Of a stretch of DNA of 64,000 nt, positions 1 to 10,461 are shown piece by piece (position 1 is the first letter of the stretch; every line of letters begins with the position of its first letter). This stretch comes from Agapetus fuscipes (taxonomy: Eukaryota > Arthropoda > Insecta > Trichoptera > Glossosomatidae). The translations under genes were made by a program, and so were the position numbers. The notes below the pieces were generated by a model. That model did no database searches and had not been told where the DNA came from. It was given only the letters and a program-made list of their open reading frames with translations. The DNA is taken from the NCBI GenBank assembly GCA_951799405.1, contig OX637334.1, positions 1 through 64,000 on the forward strand. The letters run 5' to 3'.

Positions 1-68
1 GATCTATTTTGTACTACATTCAGGGCCGCATGGTTGGACTGTACAAAGAAATACTAAAATACAATATG

Positions 69-224
69 AAGGCCCTCCGCACACTGGGCTACAGGCGACA
101 GCGACAGCTCGACAACTAGTCGCGGCGACAGGCTGCGGCCGACAGTTTTTATATATTTTGTTCAAAGCTCCGCACACTTGTCGCAGAGTCGCGCCGACAA
201 GTCGCCCGGTTTGCGGAGGGCCTT
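69..224. mobile_element. GC-rich foldback MITE, copy 1
   Basis: The ends AAGGCCCTCCGCA and TGCGGAGGGCCTT are a perfect 13-bp inverted repeat. The interior is rich in GCGACAG/CGCGAC motifs and much more GC-rich than the surroundings. A related copy in the opposite orientation lies at 42769-42932. No protein is encoded. The superfamily is not recognised. Confidence 0.65.
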
Positions 225-330
225 AGACGCATCCACACTATGCCGCTGTTGGCCGTTGGCACTGCTATGTTGGCAAAGCAGACTGCTGGCCTGCCGTCTA
301 TATCTGAATTGGCATTTAGTCGTACAATGT

Positions 331-590
331 TCCTTGACTTATAGGTTGTTATGCGGCTGACCACCCATAATGTAAAAATTGGTTCACTTTGCCAATGTCA
401 CCTCTGTTTCAGGGAAGGACGGCAAGAGTTGCAAGGCTTATGTTCATTTGAGATTGGGTTTTTATATTGTAGGTCCACATGCGGCATGTGTTAGCGCGAA
501 ATTATACATATCTGCTTGTGGGAATGCATTTAATATAAAACTTAAATGATATATATCTTTGCAGCTTAGATTAGATTAGATTAGATTAGA
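331..590 (+). mobile_element. R-family dispersed repeat, copy 1
   Basis: This copy starts with TCCTTGACTTATAGGTTG and ends in TTTGCAGCTTAGATTAG followed by TTAGA repeats. It is one of about sixteen copies in the window on both strands. It has no terminal inverted repeats and no clear tRNA A or B box. The simple-repeat tail suggests a non-autonomous retroposon. It is nearly the same subtype as the copy at 52709. Confidence 0.75.
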
Positions 591-1163
591 TGCCTGCTGT
601 GGAGGATTTACTGAACACTCGTGGAGCCCACAGATCTTGAGCCTCGGGGTTTCCTCACCCCCTCGACTTTGCCCGCTGTATTGCATGCTTGGAGCTCATC
701 ACACAATTTCTCGTGATCCGTGGTGGAGAGCCAAGGTCTCTCTCCTTTTCTATGACCTCAGCACACCTTCATCTCTGCCTATCCAAGTCTGGTTTTGGTT
801 GAGCCGGTTTCCCTCTCGGTTGGGGCAGAAGCAGTTGAGGTGTGGCCCTGAACAGTGCAAACATGACAGTGTGTTTCCTTTCTGCTGTTGGCTTGGCTGT
901 GACTGCTATTCTACTTGTGAATGCCTTTCTGTCTGATGGTAGTAGGCTGGTTGCTGCCATTCCTCGTATCGCTGCTCCCGGGCTGGCCGTTGCTTTTCTT
1001 TCTGCTGCGTTCAGGGGAGCGGCTGGTGGGCATAGCAACTGCCCCTGCAGCCGGAAAAAATTGGATCGGGAGATTCAGTGCTGCCCCAGGGGAGCGGTTT
1101 GACCGCTACGCCCAGCAGGGTTTCTACAATGAGGCAGAAGCTGCAGGAAGCTATTCTGCAGAA
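591..1163. other. GC-richer unassigned stretch
   Basis: There is no convincing gene here; several short overlapping frames are open because of base composition. The stretch lies just upstream of a SINE and an R1-clade LINE relic and could be LINE 5' sequence, but no motif shows it. Confidence 0.3.
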
Positions 1164-1493
1164 GTCTGGTCCGGTCGATAGCTCAGTTGGTAGAGTGCTT
1201 GCATTCTACCCCCTGAACTAGGGTTGGAATCCCACCGAGGAGGATGTCAGAAATGATTTCCTATTTCGGTGTTTATTTCAAACCCCATAATAAAAATACC
1301 GGCAAGGTTTACTCAGCCTTCACAAGAAATGAGTACCAGCCCCCTCGGGAGCTGGGAAGCCCCCACTTCAACTGAAGTGGTTGGCGTAAGGCCGGCCCCC
1401 TTACCTGTAAAAATAAATAGGTTCAACTCGCCACATGCGACCCCTTCGGGGATAACGCGGCAAGAAGTTACACTAGATGTGTAGCTTAGTTGC
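1164..1493 (+). mobile_element. tRNA-derived SINE, family 1, copy a
   Basis: The head has a pol III A box (TAGCTCAGTTGGTAGAG) and a degenerate B box (GGTTGGAATCCC). The body has the shared motifs CTCAGCCTTCACAAGAAATG, GCCGGCCCCCTTACCTGT and CTTCGGGGATAACGC. It ends near GTGTAGCTTAGTTGC. Related copies lie at 4791-5071, 5469-5729 and 26524-26763. Confidence 0.8.
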
Positions 1494-1499
1494 ATTGCG

Positions 1500-3075
1500 T
1501 ATTTTAAAACTGCTCGCGTTGCAACTCGACCGTGATATCGGGCGCCTATGGAATGTCCCCCGTGATCTTCCTCAAGCGCATTCTCTCACGTGTTCTGTCG
1601 CATTACAAATAAACTTCTCTGCCGGAAAAAAGAAAAGTGGCGCGAGTTTATCACTGCCAGTGCAAACCCGGCCCCATGGGGCGCAGCATACCGCACAGTA
1701 ACGTCCTGCGTATGCACGGGCGGGATCTTGAGCGGAATTGCTGCGCCCGGGAGGACCGGCGTCACTGGCACGCTAATGGACACGGCCACCGCCTTCCTTG
1801 ACGCGCTTATAAGCGTAGATAGGCCGTCAGACGACACCGCGAAACTGCCACGCTGCCTCTGGGTACACCCGTGTCGTCACTCCCTACCACCGCCGAAATA
1901 GGGAAAATCATTAGCCAGCTTTCATCGCGGAAGGCACCTGGCATTGACCGGATTAACCATCCCATAGAAAAGCAGTCTGTGCAACGGCCCCCCACGACCT
2001 GACTGCCGTGCTCTCATTGTGTATCCAGCAAGGCATCTTTCCCGGTTGCTGGAAGTTTGGCCTCCTCAACCACCAAACCACCCACTGATCCCAAAGCCTG
2101 CCGCCTAATCACTCCTACCGATCCTTGGGAAGATACTCGAGAAACTTCATGCTAATCGAGTGGAAGCCCCTCTCCTCTCAGAAACCCTCTCTTCCCACCA
2201 GTATGGTTTCCGACCCGGTGTCTCGACGGAGAATGCCATTTCGTCGGCCCTAGAGGTGGCGAGGAGCTCGGCGTCAAAACATGTTATGGCGGTACTTTTA
2301 GACATCGCAGGCGCGTTCAACAGCGTTTGGTGGCCAATGGTTCTGTCCAAGCTTAGGCTCAGGCAGATACCGTCAACCATCTATAACTGCATTGCTTCAT
2401 ATTTCTCGGACCGCCGTGTCAATATGGAAGCAGGCCCCACAATTTTAACAGGGTTGTGACGAGAGGGTGTCCGTAGGGCTCAGTCCTTGGGCCTCTGCTC
2501 TGGATCATCCTATTTGACGACTTTCTGTCTATTGCCGTACCGCCCGGCTGCAAACTTTGAGCCTACGCGGACGATGTCCTACTGACCGTAGAGGCAAAAT
2601 CTCGCGCTGACATCGAAAGCGCATCGCATACTCTGCTGCCATCAGTACCCTCAGACGTGGTCTCTCAGCAATGTCCCTCGATACAATTGACGAACTCCCC
2701 GAGGGGCGCGTCATGCGCTATATGGCTCACCCCAGATTTCTATACAAATCAGTTTTTCACAGAACATGGGAATTTCAATTTCACCCTCTTTAAGCTTTGT
2801 ATCTCTTCCACGGCGGAATGCGCATGCGGCGGGGTCACGTAGAATATGCCTCACATACTGTGGGACTGCCCGCTGCGACATTCCGATCGGATTGCGCTCT
2901 TTGCCGCGGTAAGCTCGAGCATAGGCCCGATAGGCTACGCCGATTTTGTGTCCACAAGGAGTAACTATCGAGCCTTCAGGCGCTTTTGCACCTCTGACGT
3001 AGACCCTGAACTGGACGTTCATTCAGAGTGCACGAAATACCAAGGAGCGCATCCCGATGCAGTTGCATCGAGTCA
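1500..3075 (+). pseudogene. R1-clade LINE relic (inter-domain, RT and C-terminal part)
   Basis: Broken plus-strand frames read in the order of an R1-clade non-LTR retrotransposon ORF2. A basic segment (KWREFITASANPAPWG) lies near 1640. The RT entry motif SRKAPGIDRIN is near 1925. RT core residues run from 2160 (SSHQYGFRPGVSTENAI, VMAVLLDIAGAFNSVWWP). A C-terminal zinc-knuckle remnant (HILWDCPLRHSD) is near 2850. The frame changes several times and stops interrupt it, so this is an old dead copy. Another fragment of the same clade, minus strand, lies at 10462-10940. Confidence 0.75.
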
Positions 3076-3465
3076 GTAACTTCGGATTTTGCTTAGTTTT
3101 CTTTAGTGGACGAACAGGTAGATCTAGAATCACTGCTGGGTCGGGTCACAACCATCGGGAAGGCCTTCCGCCACAAAAAATATATAGCATTGCATGAGCG
3201 CTCTGTGATGCGCTTCCCCGGATGGAAGTGTACAAACGGAACGGGTATGAGAATGGGCTTGCGCAACTGCCCCTGCTATCCCCATAGCCTGCTGCAGCCG
3301 CGAGCAGCTTGTTCCAAGAGGTGCTGTCTATCTGTAGCCTCGTTTGGCACTGCGGTGTCAATCTGTCTGTTCTGATTTTATTTTATAGATTTGTTTTGTT
3401 TACTGTAAGTGTATTAATATTTTTGTTTTTTAACTTATAGATTGGGATGGTGGACTTGGTCCAGC

Positions 3466-3620
3466 CGCACTATCATCATCATCACGAGCTGGACAGCCCT
3501 GGGTGAGCCTTGGCTGAATCCAGGATTCTCCTCCACTCTCACCTGTCCATCACCTTTGCTCTCCAGCTACATATGTCGGCCTATACCGTCCATCCATCGT
3601 ATTTTTAGTCTTAATAAAGA
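3466..3620 (+). repeat. Dispersed repeat shared with the Rab39 intron, copy 1
   Basis: It carries ATCATCATCATCA, GAGCCTTGGCTG, GGTTCTCCTCCACTCT-like and CTCCAGCTAC motifs in the same order as 28303-28465. The family is not recognised. Confidence 0.6.
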
Positions 3621-3683
3621 AGCTTTCTACCAACCATGCTATAGATCAGATGAAAATCATATGAAAGGCATACATGTGCACAG

Positions 3684-3940
3684 TATATCGCACGTTTAAT
3701 AATAAAGAGCATTAACTCAAAAAACATGAATGTTGGGAAATCACGTTTAAAGTTCAGACATCCAGTACAACTTGTATGGGATGAAAAAGGCGGCCGATGT
3801 TTTATCTCGGTCATATTCGTCCAAATTGAACGGCTGTCGCATTCTACCTATTCTTCTCGCATTGTTCTTGCGTTTTATTACAAAATCTCGATTTTCCCAA
3901 TTTTCGAGTTATTTCTCTTTATTATTAAACGTGCGATATA
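3684..3940. mobile_element. 257-bp MITE with perfect 26-bp terminal inverted repeats
   Basis: The left arm, 3684-3709, starts TATATCGCACGTTTAATAAT. Its exact reverse complement is at 3915-3940, and partial similarity continues inward. There is no coding capacity. It lies next to a SINE at 3951. The superfamily is not determined; TA-rich flanks are present. Confidence 0.8.
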
Positions 3941-3950
3941 TATATATATT

Positions 3951-4233
3951 AGGATGATTTATTTGGTGAGCGCTGTTTTTGTGTATCACACCTCAAGAGC
4001 CCTCTGCGAGCTTGGTCGTCGCTGTAGAAAGCGCCAATTCTCAAGCAAGACCCAGTTGTTGTAAGGTTGAATGGGCCTTTCAGTGACCGGTCTTTGGTAA
4101 AGGTTTATGAATTTTTCAACCCAGCGAAAAGCATATTTAGAAATATAAATGGTATATTTTTGTGCTCCGCCGGGATTCGAATCCACAACCTTCCATTTAC
4201 GAGTCTGAAGTGTTGCCACTGGACTACGGACCG
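3951..4233 (-). mobile_element. tRNA-derived SINE, family 2, copy a
   Basis: Minus-strand copy. The tRNA-like head (GGTCCGTAG with B box GGATTCGAATCC read on the plus strand) is at the 4233 end. It is followed by the family body: a TATACCATTTATATT-like segment, GGTTGAAAAATTCATAAACC, GACCGGTC and GCGACGACCAAGCTCG-like motifs. Confidence 0.8.
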
Positions 4234-4790
4234 TTCCAAGAAATGCCAACAACACGCGGTGTACCTGAGCGGTCACCCAACCAGGTAGCATCCGTACCCA
4301 ATGTTGCTTAACTTCAGTAATCTGATGAGAACCGGTGCTTTCAACATGGTATTGTCGTTGACACAAGCCTTTATCATCACTGAAAATTAATCTCTACTAG
4401 AATTTAAATCATATATTGGTCTGTAATATTTTTGACGTTCTTATATATTATTGTATTCAAGTAAAACCATATTTAGAAATAAATGAACAATAAAAGAGCT
4501 TTTTTATCATTGATTATATGTTTTTTTAATAAAATGAGAAAAATAGAATTGATGGTTTTATTTATTTTTCTGTTGATGCTGTATTGTCGAATATATTTCC
4601 CCTCTCTGAAGCTACACGACTACACATGAAGTAAGTATATTTCATTGCCATCTAGTATATTGGCATTTAATGCATGCCCACAAGCAGGCACTAAATGAAC
4701 TTAAACTTTGCAACTGTTGAAACCGGCGTGGGATTGGAAATAGATAAGAAAGAAAAGATGGGAGCTTATAAGAAAGATCAATCATTTGAA
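4234..4790. other. AT-rich, non-coding; short R-family fragment
   Basis: No gene is seen. Around 4660-4715 there is a short minus-strand R-family fragment (ATGCATGCCCACAAGCAGGC). The rest is AT-rich single-copy sequence. Confidence 0.5.
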
Positions 4791-5071
4791 CGCAACTAAG
4801 TTATGCAATACACATATAGTGCAACTTCTTGCTACGTTCTCCCTGAAGGGGTGGCAAGTGCAACCTATTTATTTTCACAGAAAAGGGGTCGGGGGGGGGG
4901 GGGTTTCCCATCTCCCGGGGGGCTGGTACTTACTTCTTGTGAAGGCTGAGTAAGCCTTGCCGGTGTTATATTTGAGTTTAAAATAAACAGCAAAATGAGA
5001 TCCTAACCCGAGCTCTCGGCATGGAATACAAGCACTCTACCAGCTGAGCTATAGACCAGACTTCATTTGCG
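4791..5071 (-). mobile_element. SINE family 1, copy b
   Basis: Minus-strand copy with the tRNA-like head at the 5071 end (CTACCAGCTGAGCTATAGAC). It carries a G-run and the family motifs GAAGGCTGAGTAAGCCTTGC and CTTCTTGCTACGTT. Confidence 0.8.
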
Positions 5072-5244
5072 CTCAATGTAAATACCTACCTTCACTGGAT
5101 AGCTTTCTTTCTTGAACTACTAAAACATATTAGCTAAGCACCCTATAAAGTCCTAAAATGTAACATCACCAGTATTTTTAAGCAAATGAACTTAGCAAAT
5201 ACAATAGACTGACATCTATTGCTGAAATATCCATTAATTTGACC

Positions 5245-5468
5245 GGTCCGTAGCTCAGTGGTAACACTGCGGACTCTGAATGGGAAGGTTGTGGGTTCGA
5301 TTCCCGGCGGAGCACAAAAAATATACCATTTACTTATGTTTTCAAATTTGCTCTTCGCCGTGTTGAAAAATTCATAAAACCTTTACCAATGACCGGTCAC
5401 CAGAGGTCCATCCAGCCTTACAGCAACTGAGAATTGGCGCTTTGTAGCGACGACGACCAAGCTCGTAA
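5245..5468 (+). mobile_element. SINE family 2, copy b
   Basis: The head GGTCCGTAGCTCAGTGGTAA and B box GGGTTCGATTCCC are followed by ATACCATTTA, GTTGAAAAATTCATAAA and GACCGGTCACCA body motifs. It runs directly into a family 1 SINE at 5469. Confidence 0.85.
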
Positions 5469-5729
5469 AAAAGTTGATAGCTCAATTGGTAGAATGCTTG
5501 CATTCCATGCCGAGAGCAAGGATTCGATCTCAAAGGTTTACTCAGCCTTCACAAGAAATGAGAACCAGCCCCCCCGGGAGCTGGGAAACCCTCACTTCAA
5601 CTGAAAGTGGTTGGTGTGAGGCCGGCCCCCTTACCTGTAAAAATAAATAGGTCCCGAAGCCCCACATGCGACCTCTTCGGGGATAACGCAGGCAAGAAGT
5701 TACACTATATGTGTAGCTTAGTTGCGTTT
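5469..5729 (+). mobile_element. SINE family 1, copy c
   Basis: The A box TAGCTCAATTGGTAGAATG, the TTCGATCTC B-box remnant and the full family body are present, ending GTGTAGCTTAGTTGCG and a T-run. It abuts the family 2 SINE with no spacer, and the anticodon-side part of the head is shortened. Confidence 0.8.
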
Positions 5730-5854
5730 TTTTTTACCATTAAAAATTCTATGTAAAAGACATTGATACAATATGGGGTTTTTTTTATGAGGTACTTACC
5801 TATCTATGAAAATCTATGTTGCAAACATGATATTAACATTTAGAATCATACTAA

Positions 5855-5990
5855 AGTATGCCCACAAGCAGACACCTGCAAGTTCCCGCTTACATATGAC
5901 ACATATGAACTTACAACATAAAAACCCCAAACATAAGCCCTACAACTCTTGCCGACCTTATCTGTAACAGGGGGGCCATTGGCAAAGTGT
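5855..5990 (-). mobile_element. R-family repeat, degenerate minus copy
   Basis: The reverse complement carries CCATTGGCAAAG-, ACAACTCTTGCCG- and GCCCACAAGCAG-type blocks in R-family order. Confidence 0.6.
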
Positions 5991-6425
5991 GTCATTATTT
6001 TCAGTATGGATAATCAACCTCATGAAAATAGGCATCTGCATGGGTTGTAGGTAGGTACACAAGCTGTAGCCTCTGTGGCTGTAGCTAGAAGTCGTTAACC
6101 TTACGTCAACCGCTATCAGGCAGAGACATGGTTAGGCACGTGGTCTGTGTCGAGGAAGGTACATGATTTTTGAACAGGACTGTCTGATTCTACGAAGCGT
6201 TGTGGATGTGTTTTGACCACAGGTGCAGGTGACCCCTCAATGAGGTGACCACTACCAAGAGGCACACAAATTAAAAAAAGGCATGGATTGCCAGGCAGAC
6301 GCATTTGAGGAGGTACCTTGTGTAAAATACATAGGTACCTACACGCTTTTTGCACAGGGTTGACTCTTTAGCCCTGAAACGTTTTGGATGCGACCATTTT
6401 TCGTCATTTTGGTTTTTGAACAATG
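5991..6425. other. Unassigned, no gene seen
   Basis: A 79-codon minus-strand open frame at 6116-6355 has no recognisable motif and is probably chance. Nothing else can be supported. Confidence 0.4.
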
Positions 6426-6600
6426 AAGTTTCAGGGAAGGTCGGCAAAAGTTGTGGGGCTTATGTTCATTTGAGGTTTGGATTTTATTTGTAAGTACACA
6501 TTCAGCATTTGTAAGCGCGAACTACACTTGTTGGTTTGTGGGCATAATCTGAGAGCTTTAAATGAATATATCTTTGCAACTTAGATTATAGATTATTATA
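6426..6600 (+). mobile_element. R-family repeat, partial copy
   Basis: It carries TTTCAGGGAAGGTCGGC, TTATGTTCATTTGAGG and CTTTGCAACTTAGATTATAG. The first ~90 bases of the family are missing. It is closest to the partial copy at 53077. Confidence 0.7.
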
Positions 6601-7323
6601 GAAGTTTGAGTATACGCACCATTGATAGGAAGAGCAATCAATAGATACCTACGCACCATTACTTGCCTGTCGTTTAAATAATATGTAATCATCTTAAATT
6701 GCATCAAATGGACTCGAAACCTCCATGCTCGAAACATTTTTTACTTGAGAACATATATTTCGACGAGCAAACGTCAGCCTTATATGGGATTTCCGTCCTT
6801 AGCAACCAATAAAAATATATCTATTTGCCTTTTATCTAGTAACACAGCCGCAAATCAGCTAGCAAATTATTTATTTTCTCGGCTTTTTCAATGTTCTACA
6901 TCTACAATGTTCTAGTATTTAATATATTCAATGAAATAATAGATAATACAAATTATATACGCAACGCAACTATAATGGTATAAATTGCAGTATTTATATT
7001 TAATTTTAAATATTGCATTATTTTATATAAATTATTATTATTAGATTATAAGATTAAATTAAGAATCAGATGGGTTAGGTATGGTGTGTGCGCTGTGCGA
7101 ATAGGCAACGCCGTTTCGTACAAACCAGTTGTGTACAGTGTAAATAGCAATCGCCGTATTGTGTACACAATGCACAAGACGAGCCGTGTGGCGCCATACA
7201 GATCATTTCCCAGATCTTGTACGCAAAAATGACCGTTTTGGGCGAATAGCCATTCCCATCTTTTAGGCACAAATGACTTGGGCGAATAGCCATTCCGACG
7301 CTTATCGCACAATTTGTGCGAAC
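6601..7323. other. AT-rich spacer
   Basis: No gene is seen. The part after 7070 carries several CGAATAGCC(A/G)TTCCCATC blocks that belong with the palindrome just downstream. Confidence 0.4.
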
Positions 7324-9861
7324 AAGATGGGAACGGCTATTCGCACAATTTGTGCGAATAGCCGTTCCCATCTTTTTCGCACAAGTTTGTGCGAATATCA
7401 TTTATCTTCTAATAAAACCATGGGTGGCGGTGTGATGCTAATATTGGAAAAAGACTTCCACGCATGTGAGTATGAACATAACTACGACATAGAATGCATC
7501 TGGATCTCTTTACCCAAATCAACTCTAACCCATAATGTCCCCTTACATGTTGCCTGTGTATACTTGCCTAGAGGTAATAATTACTCATCGGCTGTGAGTT
7601 CTTTTCTCGACTTATTGAAACACATAAACGAAACGTATCCTGAAGATAAAATTCTGATTTTGGGTGACTTTAATATGCCAAACATTCAGTGGGCATCCAA
7701 TAATAACTCGAATATCTTATCACCACATATTTCAAGCATTGACCAAGACATCTTAAATCTTATCGACACAATGTCATATACGAATCTTAACCAACACAAT
7801 TGTATACCAAATTCAAATCAACGCATTTTAGACCTAGTTTTATGTAACATGGATTGTAGAGTTTCGCGCTCCGATTCCCCACTCGTAGACGAAGACTTGC
7901 ATCACCCCACACTACATATTGACATACCATCTCAACAACTTATAATGCTACCAGTTGTCACGAAAGAAATAATTCTGTACAAAAAAGCTAACTATGATTT
8001 GATTAATATGTATCTCTCAGAAGTTAACTGGAATCACCTCGAAACTTATGACGATATCGACATTGCAGTTGACGAGTTTTATAATATACTACGCAGAACT
8101 ATAAAATTACATATCCCTCATAAAATAATAAACCTTTCAAATTATCCCACTTGGTACAGCCCTGCACTTATAAAGATTATCAAAGAAAAACGCAAATACC
8201 ATAATAAATGGAAACGTTTCCACAATCCATGTGACTACTCATCATTTTCTTTACTTAGATCCCGACAAAAGTCACTTCAACATCACTGCTTCTCTAATTA
8301 TATACAATCAATTGAGAATAACATACTAACTAACCCGAATTTTTTTTTTACATATATTAAAAATAAAACTAAATCACATAATATTCCTCAAAGCATGCAC
8401 TATCGCAATAAAACATGCCATGGAAGCGACGACATTTGCTCACTTTTCTCCGATTACTTCAATTCAGTTTTCAACGACTCGTCAAATAACCTTGGCAATT
8501 TCCACGCACGTGATATTCTTTCTAATCAGTCTTTTGTTAATAACATAGGGCACATTCAAATAACTCAATCTGAAGCAAATAAATACCTCAAACAAATAGA
8601 TAAAAATAAAGGATTCGGTAACGATGAGATTAGTCCTTATTTTGTGGTCCAATGTGCTGACCAACTGAGTGTACCAATTTCAATTCTTTTTAATAAATCA
8701 ATGAAAAATGGTAAATTCCCAACGAAATTCAAAGTAGCCTTAATAACACCCATTCACAAATCTAAATCCAAAAATGACATCGAAAATTACCGCCCCATTT
8801 CTATATTATCTGTATTTAGCAAATTATTCGAAAAAATCGTATTAGACCAAATCTACCCAATAGTTTCTCCCTATATAAGTAATCATCAACATGGATTTTT
8901 GAAAAAGCGCTCAGTTCTCACAAATTTACTCAATTTCACAGAATACGTCTCACATAAAATGAACAATCACTTACAAGTCGACACTATATATACAGACTTT
9001 TCAAAGGCCTTTGACAGGGTAGATCACAACATACTTATTCAAAAACTATACGGTGTGGGCATTCACGGTGACCTTCTCAGATGGTTTGATTCTTACATAA
9101 GAAATAGGCAACAAGCAGTGGTTGTAGGTAATTGCAAATCCAATTTCACTTGTGTTCCGTCGGGTGTACCCCAAGGATCACACCTAGGTCCTACTCTTTT
9201 CAATATTTATATCCATGACATACAAAATTGTTTCCAGTCCACAAACTTCTCAGGTTTCGCTGACGACATGAAAATTTACACAACAATTAACAACATAAAT
9301 GATTGCGTTGATTTACAGAATGACATCAATAGGCTAAGTGTATATTGTTGTAAAAACAAGATAGACATCAATGTGTCCAAGTGTGCCCTATTAACCTTTT
9401 CTCGCAAAAATACACCCATAACGTTTCCTTATTCCATAAACGGTTCGTTATTAAAAAAAGTCGATGATATAAGAGATCTAGGAGTTATATTGGATTCCAA
9501 ATTGACGTTCAATAAACATATTGATTCAATTACCTCCAAAGCTTACCGAATGTTGGGTTTCATTATCCGCACCGGTAAACAGTTCAATAATATCAACACT
9601 TTGAAGACACTGTACCTTTCGTACATACGGCCTCACCTAGAATTCAGTGCTCCGATTTGGAGTCCACATTATAAGATCCACACAAACCGCATCGAAAAAA
9701 TTCAAAAGACTTTTTTGAAATATCTGGAGAGACGTTTATATATAGAACACACCAACTATAATTCTTCCATAGAACTTTTCAAACTCAACACATTGCAAGA
9801 TAGAAGGACCTACTTCGATCAATTGCTATTGTACAAAATATGTAACAATATAATCGACTAA
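7273..9861 (+). CDS. LINE endonuclease / reverse transcriptase
   Basis: The open frame is 862 codons, but residues before about 45 come from the flanking palindromic sequence; the LINE part starts near 7400. Residues ~50-230 are an APE-type endonuclease lacking its N-terminus, with LGDFN at 130-134 and a DLHHPTL segment. Residues ~440-740 are the reverse transcriptase, with FSKAFDRVDH, SGVPQGSHLGP and the catalytic FADD at 662-665. The stop at 9859-9861 is premature. The same frame continues with family-like sequence (PEILSNISFHAPIRHTRSQN) to a stop near 10090. At the stop the sibling LINE at 19390-20322 has a Cys (IDCP), so this copy carries a nonsense change. Enzyme for target-primed reverse transcription; this copy is almost certainly not mobile. 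Confidence 0.8.
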   Translation: MTWANSHSDAYRTICANKMGTAIRTICANSRSHLFRTSLCEYHLSSNKTMGGGVMLILEKDFHACEYEHNYDIECIWISLPKSTLTHNVPLHVACVYLPRGNNYSSAVSSFLDLLKHINETYPEDKILILGDFNMPNIQWASNNNSNILSPHISSIDQDILNLIDTMSYTNLNQHNCIPNSNQRILDLVLCNMDCRVSRSDSPLVDEDLHHPTLHIDIPSQQLIMLPVVTKEIILYKKANYDLINMYLSEVNWNHLETYDDIDIAVDEFYNILRRTIKLHIPHKIINLSNYPTWYSPALIKIIKEKRKYHNKWKRFHNPCDYSSFSLLRSRQKSLQHHCFSNYIQSIENNILTNPNFFFTYIKNKTKSHNIPQSMHYRNKTCHGSDDICSLFSDYFNSVFNDSSNNLGNFHARDILSNQSFVNNIGHIQITQSEANKYLKQIDKNKGFGNDEISPYFVVQCADQLSVPISILFNKSMKNGKFPTKFKVALITPIHKSKSKNDIENYRPISILSVFSKLFEKIVLDQIYPIVSPYISNHQHGFLKKRSVLTNLLNFTEYVSHKMNNHLQVDTIYTDFSKAFDRVDHNILIQKLYGVGIHGDLLRWFDSYIRNRQQAVVVGNCKSNFTCVPSGVPQGSHLGPTLFNIYIHDIQNCFQSTNFSGFADDMKIYTTINNINDCVDLQNDINRLSVYCCKNKIDINVSKCALLTFSRKNTPITFPYSINGSLLKKVDDIRDLGVILDSKLTFNKHIDSITSKAYRMLGFIIRTGKQFNNINTLKTLYLSYIRPHLEFSAPIWSPHYKIHTNRIEKIQKTFLKYLERRLYIEHTNYNSSIELFKLNTLQDRRTYFDQLLLYKICNNIID
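7324..7374. repeat. 51-bp palindrome (25-bp arms, 1-nt spacer)
   Basis: The arm AAGATGGGAACGGCTATTCG...CACAA is followed after one T by its exact reverse complement. Partial copies of the same motif lie at 7242-7264 and 7276-7320. It sits directly at the 5' end of the LINE. Confidence 0.85.
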
Positions 9862-10460
9862 CCAGAAATACTAAGTAATATATCATTTCATGCACCAATC
9901 AGACATACCCGCTCTCAAAACTTATTTCACCTGCCTACTTGTCATACCAACTACCGATACCATTCAACCATTTTCAGAATACAACGTGATTACAACCTAA
10001 ATTTTAAACATCTTGACATTTTTCAAGACTCATTACTAACCTACCGTAATAAATTGAGATATTTTTCAACTCCCTTCAATTCCTTCCCCTAATCCCCTCA
10101 ATCACTTACACACATTAATCCCTCCTTTTCCGCATTTTCTACTTCAATTTCCTTTTACTCATTTTCTACCTTCAATTTCCTTCTAATTTACTTTGTTATA
10201 TTCACTCTGTTAAAACTACTTTACTTACATACCCCCGATTGTTTCACTTATCGTTAAAAAAATTCTCATACCCTGTTTCTTTCTTTTTTGCTATTCTTAA
10301 CTTACCTGCTCAACATACTGATTACACTATAAGAATACCTTTAGACTATTTAAATTTGAAGAAAACGACTTTGGCTAACACTAATTTTAATGAACACTAT
10401 GTATTCACATTCATAAAGCTGTAGTTTTCTGAAATGAAATAAATAAATAAATAAATAAAT
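7395..10460 (+). mobile_element. CR1/Jockey-group LINE, 5'-truncated
   Basis: A non-LTR retrotransposon: endonuclease remnant, reverse transcriptase, then an AT-rich 3' UTR ending in (AAAT)n at 10437-10460. The 5' end is truncated inside the endonuclease domain just after the palindromic block. Downstream it abuts a minus-strand R1-clade fragment, so it probably inserted next to or into that fragment. The 3' AATAAA-type repeat tail and RT motifs place it in the Jockey/CR1 group; the exact clade (for example Daphne or Kiri) is not resolved. Confidence 0.85.
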
Positions 10461-10461
10461 A

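Noticed and set aside
1172..1245. Functional tRNA genes at SINE heads (also 5245, 22413, 26700, 36254)
   Set aside because: Each is followed by a shared SINE body, and stems are degenerate.
7273..7395. First ~45 codons of the LINE frame as protein
   Set aside because: They are translated from the palindromic flank (repeats of RTICAN/SHS-type), not from LINE sequence.
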